A stretch of DNA of 64,000 nt from Arenibacter amylolyticus (GTDB lineage: Bacteria; Bacteroidota; Bacteroidia; Flavobacteriales; Flavobacteriaceae): contig NZ_MTAZ01000014.1 of assembly GCF_002150785.1 (NCBI RefSeq), positions 1 to 64,000 of the forward strand. The letters are read 5' to 3'. Below, one piece after another: positions 27,806-34,214 of the stretch. The translations under genes were made by a program, and so were the position numbers. How positions within the stretch are numbered: the stretch's first letter is position 1; each line of letters opens with the position of its first letter. The notes under the pieces were generated by a model, which did no database searches, was not told the origin of the DNA, and saw only the letters and a list, made by a program, of their open reading frames with translations.

Positions 27806-27826
27806 TTATCGTAATATTGCAATAAA
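27806..27826. promoter_or_regulatory. Candidate ArsR operator upstream of arsR
   Basis: An imperfect inverted repeat, ATCGTAAT next to ATTGCAAT (6 of 8 matching as arms), lies 15-35 bases upstream of the arsR ATG, where an autoregulatory ArsR site is expected. Assignment is by position and symmetry only. Confidence 0.4.
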
Positions 27827-27839
27827 GAGATACAAAGGA

Positions 27840-28169
27840 ATGGGACTTACCAAATCAGAGAAATTTACCGACCATCAGAATGCCATCGCATTGGTAGCCA
27901 AGGCTTTTGGACATCCTGCAAGAATTGCAATTCTACAGCATATGTTTAAAATGGAATCTTGTATTTGTGGTGATTTGGTAGAGGAAATTGGCTTAGCCCA
28001 GCCTACCATTTCCCAGCATCTTAAGGAATTGAGAAATCTGGGACTTATAAAGGGAACCATAGAAGGAACCCGTATATGTTATTGCATAGATCAAGATAAA
28101 TGGGAGGAGATAAAAGTAATGTTCCAAGACTTTCTAAAACAAAATCCAGTTAACGATACCTGTTGTTAG
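27840..28169 (+). CDS. arsR: ArsR/SmtB family metalloregulator
   Basis: A winged-helix repressor of 109 residues from ATG 27840; an in-frame GTG at 27765 would add 25 residues that do not fit the family. The helix-turn-helix reads ISQHLKELRNLGLI, preceded by the metal-sensing ESCICGDLVEE (a C-x-C pair in helix alpha3, as in arsenic sensors) and a C-terminal CC. It should repress this operon and be released by arsenite or antimonite. The next two genes, DUF6428 and an arsenate-reductase-like phosphatase, form the usual flavobacterial ars group. Confidence 0.88.
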   Translation: MGLTKSEKFTDHQNAIALVAKAFGHPARIAILQHMFKMESCICGDLVEEIGLAQPTISQHLKELRNLGLIKGTIEGTRICYCIDQDKWEEIKVMFQDFLKQNPVNDTCC

Positions 28170-28217
28170 TAATGGTTGACTTATTTAATTCAAATTAAAA
28201 AACTAAAAAATATTATT

Positions 28218-28691
28218 ATGACACTGAGAGAAATAAAATCGCATTTACAGTCTTTGGATACTATTGCTTTCCAACTGCCCAACGGCCAATTTGTACCCAG
28301 CCATTTTCACGTAACAGAGGTTGGAAAAGTGCACAAACACTTTATAGATTGCGGGGGTACCGTGAGGGAAGAAGAGGTTATTAATTTTCAGCTCTGGGAA
28401 GCAAATGATTACGATCATCGAATTCATCCAGAAAAATTGAGTCAGATCATCGCGCTATCGGAAAAAACCTTGAATTTAAAAAACCATGAGATTGAGGTGG
28501 AATATCAAGGAGATACCATAGGGAAGTATGGGTTAGAATTTAACGGCAGCCACTTTATACTTACCAATAGGCAAACAGATTGTTTGGCAAAGGACAATTG
28601 TGGAGTCCCAGAGACCAAACAGAAGATTAAGTTAGAGGAATTGGGTGCCAATCAGCAGAATGCCTGTGCTCCTGGATCGGGTTGTTGCTAA
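28218..28691 (+). CDS. DUF6428 family protein of ars operon
   Basis: A 157-residue cytoplasmic protein of the DUF6428 family, found next to arsR in Bacteroidota. Visible features are the N-terminal block FQLPNGQFVPSHFHVTEVG, IDCGGTVREEEVINFQLW, and a cysteine-rich end (NACAPGSGCC) that could bind arsenite. Function is not established; a metalloid-binding or chaperone role is inferred from the cysteines and neighbours. It lies 48 bases after arsR, and its end overlaps the upstream edge of the phosphatase gene region by proximity (11 bases). Confidence 0.8.
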   Translation: MTLREIKSHLQSLDTIAFQLPNGQFVPSHFHVTEVGKVHKHFIDCGGTVREEEVINFQLWEANDYDHRIHPEKLSQIIALSEKTLNLKNHEIEVEYQGDTIGKYGLEFNGSHFILTNRQTDCLAKDNCGVPETKQKIKLEELGANQQNACAPGSGCC

Positions 28692-28702
28692 TAAAATTCT
28701 AT

Positions 28703-29314
28703 ATGGTATTTAATAAAATTAAAGCATTTTTGGAATGCGTGGACCTAAAGTCCATCCCAGAAGATAGAAAAATGAGACTACAATCTTTAATAGATCATTT
28801 AAAGTCTCAAATGCCCCATGCGGAAATCATTAATCTAAACTTTATCTGCACCCACAATTCAAGAAGGAGTCACTTATCACAGGTTTGGGCACAAGTGATG
28901 GCCTACCACTTCCAATACAATAAAATCCAATGTTACTCTGGGGGGACAGAGGCCACTGCCATTTTTCCCATGGTAATTAACACCTTGGAGAACACCGGCT
29001 TTGTCATCAATAAATTGTCGGAAGGTACTAATCCCATATATGCTATTAAATATGCGCCTAACCAGCTGCCAATAATCGGGTTCTCCAAAGCTTTCGATCA
29101 TAGTTTTAATCCTATTAGCCAATTTACAGCAGTCATGACCTGTTCTGAAGCCAACGAAGCCTGTCCAGTAATTACAGGTACAGAGAATCGGATTTCATTG
29201 ACCTATGAAGATCCAAAATTGTTTGACGACACTTCACTGCAAGAGGAAAAATATTTGGAACGAAGTACCCAAATTGCCACAGAACTATACTATGTTTTTT
29301 CAAATTTGAGGTAA
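28703..29314 (+). CDS. Low-molecular-weight phosphatase-like arsenate reductase
   Basis: A 203-residue protein of the LMW protein-tyrosine-phosphatase fold. The active-site P-loop CTHNSRRS has the CX5R(S) signature, and a second cysteine pair in MTCSEANEACP corresponds to the redox relay cysteines of thioredoxin-linked ArsC. It is therefore probably an arsenate reductase rather than a tyrosine phosphatase. It is the last gene of the arsR group; no arsenite exporter (ArsB or ACR3) follows, which is unusual. Start chosen at ATG 28703 rather than an upstream in-frame TTG-type start that overlaps DUF6428. Confidence 0.83.
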   Translation: MVFNKIKAFLECVDLKSIPEDRKMRLQSLIDHLKSQMPHAEIINLNFICTHNSRRSHLSQVWAQVMAYHFQYNKIQCYSGGTEATAIFPMVINTLENTGFVINKLSEGTNPIYAIKYAPNQLPIIGFSKAFDHSFNPISQFTAVMTCSEANEACPVITGTENRISLTYEDPKLFDDTSLQEEKYLERSTQIATELYYVFSNLR

Positions 29315-29443
29315 TTAGTAATAGCATATCTTTAAAAAGACAGAGGTGGTGCCAGGAGGTTCTGTTTATCACTAGCTTTTATGGAATGACTAGGTTTTTG
29401 CAATGGATTTATTAAATTTAAAAGATTTTCTTAAAGATAAAAT

Positions 29444-30142
29444 ATGAGACGTACTTCCCTTGTTTGTTCCTTTTTATTAGCGGTAGTGGTATGCCATGCC
29501 CAAAAATCCATTGAACTTTTTAATGGTAAAGACCTGTCTGGTTGGCATATAGACATACCCGATATGGATAATAATCCAAAGGCGATAACACCGTTTATAG
29601 TACGTAATCAACAACTGGTAAGTCTTGGTGAACCTCGTGGTCACTTAATTACGGACAAGCAGTATGCCGATTTTAGGTTGAATGTAGAATATCGATTTCC
29701 GGGGAAACCAGGAAATTGTGGAGTATTGGTCTTTGCCTCAACCCCAAGGGCCCTTTATGGTATGTTCCCTAAATCTATTGAGGTGCAAATGATGCATGAA
29801 AATGCGGGCGATTTCTGGTGCATTGTTGAAGATATTACTACAGACAATATGGAGGAAAGAAGGGGACCTAAGGCAGATTGGGGCATCACCGAAGGAAAAT
29901 TGCGAAGGATAAAAAACTTAACTGAGGGCTCGGAAAATGCCTTAGGAGAGTGGAACTATATGACCATAGAGTGTCTTAACAATGAAATAAAGGTCTGGCT
30001 AAATGGTGATTTAGTAAATCACGGGTATAATGCTACGGCCAGTAGTGGACAGATAGCGGTACAGGCGGAGGGAGCAGAAGTCGAATTTCGAAAAATAACC
30101 CTTACACCTATTAAAGAGTTAAGTATGCAAGAACCTCAGTAA
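29444..30142 (+). CDS. DUF1080 / 3-keto-disaccharide hydrolase family secreted protein
   Basis: Exported 232-residue protein with a signal peptide (RRTSLVCSFLLAVVVCHAQ) and one concanavalin-like DUF1080 jelly-roll: it begins ELFNGKDLSGWH and includes YRFPGKPGNCGVLV, EVQMMHENAGDFW, EWNYMTIECLNNEIKVWLNGDLVN. Some members hydrolyse 3-keto-glycosides; many are of unknown function. It shares its 3' terminator with the convergent small-ORF array. A 129-base gap separates it from the ars genes, so it is probably a separate unit. Confidence 0.88.
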   Translation: MRRTSLVCSFLLAVVVCHAQKSIELFNGKDLSGWHIDIPDMDNNPKAITPFIVRNQQLVSLGEPRGHLITDKQYADFRLNVEYRFPGKPGNCGVLVFASTPRALYGMFPKSIEVQMMHENAGDFWCIVEDITTDNMEERRGPKADWGITEGKLRRIKNLTEGSENALGEWNYMTIECLNNEIKVWLNGDLVNHGYNATASSGQIAVQAEGAEVEFRKITLTPIKELSMQEPQ

Positions 30143-30163
30143 ATGCAGGTTATTTTAAATTTT

Positions 30164-30199
30164 AAAAAGGATTGGCCCCTAATTGGATCAATCCTTTTT
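30164..30199. terminator. Bidirectional terminator between DUF1080 gene and small-ORF array
   Basis: An 11-bp stem (30164-30174 with 30189-30199), 14-base loop, A-run on the left and T-run on the right. It follows the DUF1080 stop by 21 bases and on the minus strand lies 41 bases after the last ORF of the array, so both converging transcripts would end here. Confidence 0.82.
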
Positions 30200-30240
30200 T
30201 ATTGAAGGATTTCTTTTTACTACATAAATACTCATAAAAA

Positions 30241-30354
30241 TTAACGATTAAAATTTCTGTATTGTGCCCATTGTACTCTTTTACAGTCCCTAAAGGAGGA
30301 GAAGTAGTTAAAGGTTTTAGACTCGGTTGCTGTTTTTGAACTGGATGCTCTCAT
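30241..30354 (-). CDS. Tandem small basic peptide, copy A (37 aa)
   Basis: A 37-codon ORF, ATG 30354-30352 to TAA 30243-30241. The peptide is hydrophilic and strongly basic (about 8 Lys/Arg against 2 acidic residues), begins MRASSSKTATESKTF, has one cysteine (Cys24) and an aromatic-basic end with W29, Y32 and F35. No signal peptide or membrane segment. Protein sequence is identical to copies B and C. It is the most distal copy of the minus-strand operon and is followed by the shared terminator. Variable codons: F18 ttc, S19 tcc, D23 gac, V27 gta. No family recognised. Confidence 0.65.
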   Translation of the reverse strand: MRASSSKTATESKTFNYFSSFRDCKRVQWAQYRNFNR

Positions 30355-30389
30355 GATTTTTGATGTTTTTAGGTGGATAGTGATTTTAC

Positions 30390-30503
30390 TTAACGATTAA
30401 AATTTCTGTATTGTGCCCATTGCACTCTTTTACAGTCCCTAAAGGAGGAAAAGTAGTTAAAGGTTTTAGACTCGGTTGCTGTTTTTGAACTGGATGCTCT
30501 CAT
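30390..30503 (-). CDS. Tandem small basic peptide, copy B (37 aa)
   Basis: Middle copy of the identical 37-residue peptide, ATG 30503-30501 to TAA 30392-30390. It differs from copy A at two codons only, F18 (ttt) and V27 (gtg), both synonymous. The 36-base spacer upstream of its ATG contains a conserved 24-base block shared with the A-B spacer, perhaps a translation or processing signal. Function unknown. Confidence 0.65.
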   Translation of the reverse strand: MRASSSKTATESKTFNYFSSFRDCKRVQWAQYRNFNR

Positions 30504-30539
30504 GATTATTATATTTTTTTAGGTGGATAGTGATTTTAC

Positions 30540-30653
30540 TTAACGATTAAAATTTCTGTATTGTGCCCATTGCACTCTTTTACAATCCCTAAAGGAAGAA
30601 AAGTAGTTAAAGGTTTTAGACTCGGTTGCTGTTTTTGAACTGGATGCTCTCAT
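30540..30653 (-). CDS. Tandem small basic peptide, copy C (37 aa)
   Basis: First copy in transcription order, ATG 30653-30651 to TAA 30542-30540. Encodes the same 37 residues as A and B; relative to B it differs at S19 (tct) and D23 (gat), again synonymous. Its ATG is only 5 bases after the TAG of the 42-residue ORF upstream, so the two are likely translationally coupled, unlike A and B which have 35-36-base leaders. Function unknown. Confidence 0.65.
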   Translation of the reverse strand: MRASSSKTATESKTFNYFSSFRDCKRVQWAQYRNFNR

Positions 30654-30658
30654 GATTA

Positions 30659-30787
30659 CTATATGTTTATGTGAATATTTATTCTTTTGGTTCCATTTCT
30701 TTGGTCGTACCACCTGTCAGTAACCCAACCAAGTTTGCTTTTAAAATATATTTTAGGTCTTCTTAAATGTGGGTATACCGTTTCCAT
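30659..30787 (-). CDS. Putative 42-residue basic small protein leading the array
   Basis: A 42-codon ORF, ATG 30787-30785 to TAG 30661-30659, just upstream of the three identical small ORFs on the same strand. It is rich in basic and aromatic residues (9 Lys/Arg, 3 acidic; VYPHLRRPKIYF, LGWVTDRWYDQRNG). No signal peptide, membrane helix or known motif. Its similar size and charge to the repeated peptide, and the 5-base gap, suggest one functional unit. I do not recognise a homologue, and an alternative reading frame across the same bases also lacks stops for about 27 codons, so the coding call is tentative. Confidence 0.45.
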   Translation of the reverse strand: METVYPHLRRPKIYFKSKLGWVTDRWYDQRNGTKRINIHINI

Positions 30788-31111
30788 GTTGTATGTTTTT
30801 TGATGGTTTACACGATTAAGACGAAGGATGAATATTTTTGTTACAGTACTATGTATAAAAAGGTACCTTTTTATGATTTAATTAACACCTTTGGTTGTTG
30901 AATCCTATTAAATAGGGGGTCGGTGTTTTTGTGTGTTATGTAGATTTGCGGATCCTTGGTGTTTTCAAGCTATCCCTTCAGTAGGGGATGACGCTTCATT
31001 GTACTATGATTAAATTTTGGAGGTTACTTTAAATAGGGTCCATTTTCTTCTATTGAAAATTATATTGTATCTTATAGGGTATAACAGCCACTTTCCTAAA
31101 CTTTATATAAA
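30788..31111. other. Intergenic control region between small-ORF array and pcm
   Basis: About 320 bases between divergent units. It holds a perfect 20-base palindrome centred on GGTACC at 30855-30874 and a two-part hairpin at 30884-30927 (outer arms 30884-30889 with 30922-30927, inner arms 30904-30908 with 30912-30916) followed by T residues on the plus strand. No TAnnTTTG box is found on either strand. These structures are candidates for control of the array. Confidence 0.5.
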
Positions 31112-31816
31112 ATGCGTATTTCGTATCTTTTAGTAGTGAGCTCCATTTTTTGTATGCTAACTAATTCTGTGGCACAAGAAGACAGGGCTTTAGAAAGAAA
31201 AATCATGGTAGAAAGACAACTTATAGCGAGGGGTATCAAAGACCCTTCCACCTTAGAGGCAATGAAACAAGTGCCTAGGCATAAATTTGTGCCTAAAAAG
31301 ATTGCAAAGCAGGCGTATAGCGATTATGCCCTTCCCATAGGCAATGAGCAGACCATTTCCCAACCGTATATTGTAGCATTAATGACCGAAGCACTAGCGT
31401 TGGGTTCAACAGACAAGGTACTGGAGGTTGGCACCGGGTCTGGCTACCAAGCGGCGGTATTGGGCGAAATTGTAAATTCGGTATATACCATAGAGATTAT
31501 TCAAGACCTAGCTCAATCGGCTAAAGAGCGGTTAGATTCCTTGGGGTACAACAACGTTACCGTTAAATGGGGAGACGGCTATCACGGATGGCCAGAAAAT
31601 GGCCCCTTTGACGGGATTATGGTTACGGCCGGTGCCGAAGAAATTCCCGAACCTTTAATTTCCCAATTAAAAGTAGGTGGGCGTATGGTGATACCTGTGG
31701 ATGATAGGGACGGAACTTATTTAATAAAAATCACTAAAAAAGCTAATAAACTTAAGAAGAAGATTCTGGCTCCGGTACGATTTGTCCCCTTCACAAGGGA
31801 TAAAAGGGATCATTAG
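31112..31816 (+). CDS. pcm: Protein-L-isoaspartate O-methyltransferase with signal peptide
   Basis: PIMT of 234 residues that repairs isoaspartyl residues using SAM. The core is intact: ERQLIARGI, PRHKFVPKKIAKQAYSDYALPIGNEQTISQPYIVALM, and SAM motif I VLEVGTGSGYQAAVL. Unlike the E. coli cytoplasmic enzyme it begins with a Sec signal (MRISYLLVVSSIFCMLTNSVAQ), so an exported or periplasmic enzyme is predicted; how SAM would be supplied there is unknown. No surE or other usual partner is adjacent. Confidence 0.9.
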   Translation: MRISYLLVVSSIFCMLTNSVAQEDRALERKIMVERQLIARGIKDPSTLEAMKQVPRHKFVPKKIAKQAYSDYALPIGNEQTISQPYIVALMTEALALGSTDKVLEVGTGSGYQAAVLGEIVNSVYTIEIIQDLAQSAKERLDSLGYNNVTVKWGDGYHGWPENGPFDGIMVTAGAEEIPEPLISQLKVGGRMVIPVDDRDGTYLIKITKKANKLKKKILAPVRFVPFTRDKRDH

Positions 31817-31871
31817 TTGCTTGTTTTGGATATGGTACTAAGGCGGGGGCTCTCTTAAATAGGAGCATCAT

Positions 31872-32465
31872 TTAAATTAAGTTAGTAATTGCTGCTAGGG
31901 GAGCCACTTCGCCAGGTTCTAGATCCCACAATCCAATATTTCCAATTCGCACCCTTACTAACCTCACTGTGGGAAAACCCACTGCTGCCGTCATCTTACG
32001 CACCTGTCTAAACTTTCCTTCGGTAAGGATTATACTTATCCAGGAAGTGGGCCGGTGCCGGCCAATTCTAAGTTTGGAGTTTGGTTCAACTAGATTAGGA
32101 GGCTCATTTAATAAGGAGATTTCTGCTGGTTTGGTAGTATATCTTTTTCCATGAAACCCAATTTCCACCCCATTTTGTAGCGCTTCCAATGCATTGGTAG
32201 TGATATCACCATCTAATTGTACATAGTATTCTTTTTCTACCCCCATACGATTAACCTGGTCACTTAGTTTCCCATCGGTAGTAAGGAGAAGGAGTCCCTC
32301 AGATTTTTCGTCTAATCTTCCAATGGGCATAATTAGAGGAGGGAAGGGATAAAACTCCCCAAGAAATCGCTTTTTTCTGGCCTCCTTGGAGTCATTGGAG
32401 GTAAACTGACTAAGGACGCCAAAAGGTTTGTGTATTTTAAAGTGAACATGGGAATCTACCATCAT
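31872..32465 (-). CDS. rluE: RluE-like 23S rRNA pseudouridine synthase
   Basis: A 197-residue RsuA/RluB/E/F-family pseudouridine synthase without an S4 domain, most like RluE, which modifies U2457 of 23S rRNA in E. coli. The catalytic Asp is in PIGRLDEKSEGLLLLTTDG; the N-terminal HFKIHKPFGVLSQFT and C-terminal EGKFRQVRKMTAAVGFPTVRLVRVRIG are diagnostic. I chose ATG 32465 (a second ATG follows at 32462) over an upstream start at 32546, because a good promoter lies at 32505-32535, inside the longer version. Confidence 0.88.
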   Translation of the reverse strand: MMVDSHVHFKIHKPFGVLSQFTSNDSKEARKKRFLGEFYPFPPLIMPIGRLDEKSEGLLLLTTDGKLSDQVNRMGVEKEYYVQLDGDITTNALEALQNGVEIGFHGKRYTTKPAEISLLNEPPNLVEPNSKLRIGRHRPTSWISIILTEGKFRQVRKMTAAVGFPTVRLVRVRIGNIGLWDLEPGEVAPLAAITNLI

Positions 32466-32504
32466 CGGAAGTTTAGAATCGGGATTTTGAAATAAAATGA
32501 AAGA

Positions 32505-32535
32505 CAAAGCTAAATTAAAGACGCAAGGAAACCAA
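32505..32535 (-). promoter_or_regulatory. Bacteroidota promoter (TTG-N20-TAGCTTTG) for rluE-like gene
   Basis: On the minus strand, TTG at 32535-32533 and TAGCTTTG at 32512-32505 are 20 bases apart. The start codon at 32465 is 40 bases downstream, which also decides the gene start. Confidence 0.65.
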
Positions 32536-32853
32536 GGGTAGTACAAGGAAGATGTACATGGGAGTAACGTTATCTATTAAGGTAGACATAAAATCATGGG
32601 ATAATTAGATACTCTTTATCCTGTTATAATGAGGGACTTACTTGCACAATACCAGGAAGTTTGGTAAATTTACTTGTATCCCCATGATGATTTTCATGTT
32701 CAGCAAACTGGAATTCACCATGAATGCTCCAAGTAATTAAAAGAGCAGGCTATTTAGTAAAAGGGAGAACAGACGAAGTCATCCCCTCCCATTTTTTTTC
32801 ACTCCCTCCCTGATTATTATATATCTTGTTTTTTGAACTAAAATCTATGTACC

Positions 32854-33459
32854 ATGAAAAAAATTATCATCCCAATTTTTGCCTTGCTGTTAGTTGGATT
32901 TAATCTTGCGGATTCCCCATTAACAAAGGCAGAACGGACCCGTGCAATTAAGGAAATGAACAAGAGCTCTCAGCATTTAACTAAGACGGTAAGAGGACTT
33001 AGTGAGGCGCAATTAAATTTTAAAATGAATCCGAACTCCTGGTCTATAGCTGAAAACACGGAACATATTGCACTTTCTGAAAGCATCATATTTGAAATGT
33101 TGGAAAACCTATTAAAGGAACCTTCAAATTCAAACAGACGTTCGGAAGTTAATTTATCAGATGACGCAGTGTTAGGCATAATCACTGATAGAAGCAATAA
33201 GATTAAGACCCAAAAGCCCTTTGAACCGTCCGGAAAATACGGAACTCATGAAGCAGCGCTAAAAGCATTTAAGAGTAAAAGGAAGGATAACATAAAATTC
33301 ATTAAGAAAACGCAAGAAGACCTTCGAAACCGATATGCCGAATTTCCCTTTGGTACTATAGATGCCTATCAGCTTATACTCTTTATGTCTGGACATACGG
33401 AAAGACATACGCTTCAAATAGAAGAGATAATGGCGCATGCGGACTTTCCATCCAAATAG
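32854..33459 (+). CDS. Exported DinB/YfiT-like metal-binding protein
   Basis: A 201-residue four-helix-bundle protein of the DinB superfamily. The three metal-binding histidines are visible: one in ENTEHIALSE and two in SGHTERHTLQIEEI near the C-terminus. An N-terminal hydrophobic stretch (IIIPIFALLLVGFNLA) suggests export, uncommon for the superfamily, which includes bacillithiol-linked transferases. Function unknown. It has about 300 bases of gene-free sequence on each side and is monocistronic. Confidence 0.82.
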   Translation: MKKIIIPIFALLLVGFNLADSPLTKAERTRAIKEMNKSSQHLTKTVRGLSEAQLNFKMNPNSWSIAENTEHIALSESIIFEMLENLLKEPSNSNRRSEVNLSDDAVLGIITDRSNKIKTQKPFEPSGKYGTHEAALKAFKSKRKDNIKFIKKTQEDLRNRYAEFPFGTIDAYQLILFMSGHTERHTLQIEEIMAHADFPSK

Positions 33460-33670
33460 GGAGCGTAAGGCATTAAGCTACGCTGATATGCTTAATTAAA
33501 ATCAGCCTACATTGTAGTGATGAAGGAGTTTTTAAGGGATGGAAAACAGGTATATCAACCCCATTATTATGACCCTTGTAAAGTGTTTATTCCTATTAGT
33601 ACTGCTATTCCCTCAGGGAATGCTGAAACCTTATGCTTAGTGAGATTTTCTACCTAATATTGTGAAAAAT

Positions 33671-33719
33671 GTTTCCTGTAAGCAATACCTATCCAATTTA
33701 ATATATTGCTATAGGAAAC
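33671..33719. promoter_or_regulatory. Long inverted repeat upstream of Fur-family gene (candidate operator)
   Basis: Arms at 33671-33687 and 33704-33719 are near-perfect inverted copies (GTTTCCT...AGCAATA pattern, about 15 of 16 matching with one extra base) around a 16-base centre. The repeat lies 25-73 bases upstream of the Fur-type ATG. It may be a dual operator for the regulator, or a transcript hairpin. Confidence 0.6.
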
Positions 33720-33743
33720 TGAAAGTTTGCAGTATATTAAGGT

Positions 33744-34157
33744 ATGAAAGAATCTGAAAGACAATTAAAAGAATTTGGTATTCGGCCAACGGCTATGCGA
33801 ATTTTGGTCCATCAATTTATGAGCGGTCAAACGTCGGCCGTGAGTCTCTCTGCTGTGGAAGATAATTTTGAAAAATCGGATAGAACCACCCTCTACCGCA
33901 CCCTTAAAACATTTGAGGAAAAATGTATGGTCCACCAAATAGATGATGGCACGGGTATTCCAAAATACGCACTTTGTAATCACGATAGGGATGAAGGAAA
34001 ACATGCAGATCTTCATTTACATTTTCATTGCACGGAATGCAACCAAACCATTTGCTTAACTGAGCATAGAATTCCAACCATTCACCTTCCGGACGGATTT
34101 GTCCCTGAAGACATAAATATGTTGGTTAAAGGTATTTGCGATAATTGTAATCATTAA
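33744..34157 (+). CDS. Fur-family metal-dependent transcriptional regulator
   Basis: A 137-residue Fur-superfamily repressor. The winged helix spans residues about 10-80 (RPTAMRILVHQF ... TTLYRTLKTFEEK); the metal-binding region follows with LHLHFHCTECNQTICL and a second Cys pair in ICDNCNH, forming the structural zinc site. Subtype (Fur, Zur or PerR) cannot be fixed. It is 57 bases upstream of a P1B-4 metal-exporting ATPase on the same strand, which suggests metal-excess control of export. The inverted repeat just upstream is a plausible autoregulatory site. Confidence 0.88.
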   Translation: MKESERQLKEFGIRPTAMRILVHQFMSGQTSAVSLSAVEDNFEKSDRTTLYRTLKTFEEKCMVHQIDDGTGIPKYALCNHDRDEGKHADLHLHFHCTECNQTICLTEHRIPTIHLPDGFVPEDINMLVKGICDNCNH

Positions 34158-34214
34158 ATGCACTGCCATTGCACGTACATAAGTGGTATTTTTGGGGTAG
34201 AATTATTTTAATAA

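Larger units (their letters stand above)
30241..30657 (-). repeat. Three tandem units of 149/150 bp, each carrying the same small ORF
   Basis: Unit starts are at 30241, 30390 and 30540, so the periods are 149 and 150. Each unit is a 114-base ORF plus a spacer of 35 or 36 bases. Within the ORF only four alignment columns vary and all are third-codon synonymous changes. In the spacers the 24 bases next to the preceding stop codon are identical, while the part nearest the ATG has several substitutions and one indel. The last copy ends at about 30657 without a full spacer. Confidence 0.92.

Noticed and set aside
30241-30657. CRISPR array or integron attC-like array
   Set aside because: The unit is 149-150 bp, the repeated part is 114 bases of open reading frame, and spacers are near-identical to each other. 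No short direct repeat with unique spacers, no matching pair of attC core sites, and no cas or integrase gene nearby.
31872-32546. Longer start at 32546 for the RluE-like gene
   Set aside because: A good TTG-N20-TAGCTTTG promoter at 32505-32535 lies inside the longer version, so transcription would start after that codon.
33520-33657. 45-codon plus-strand ORF between DinB and Fur genes
   Set aside because: A second overlapping frame (from 33539) is equally open for 33 codons, so neither is distinguishable from chance.
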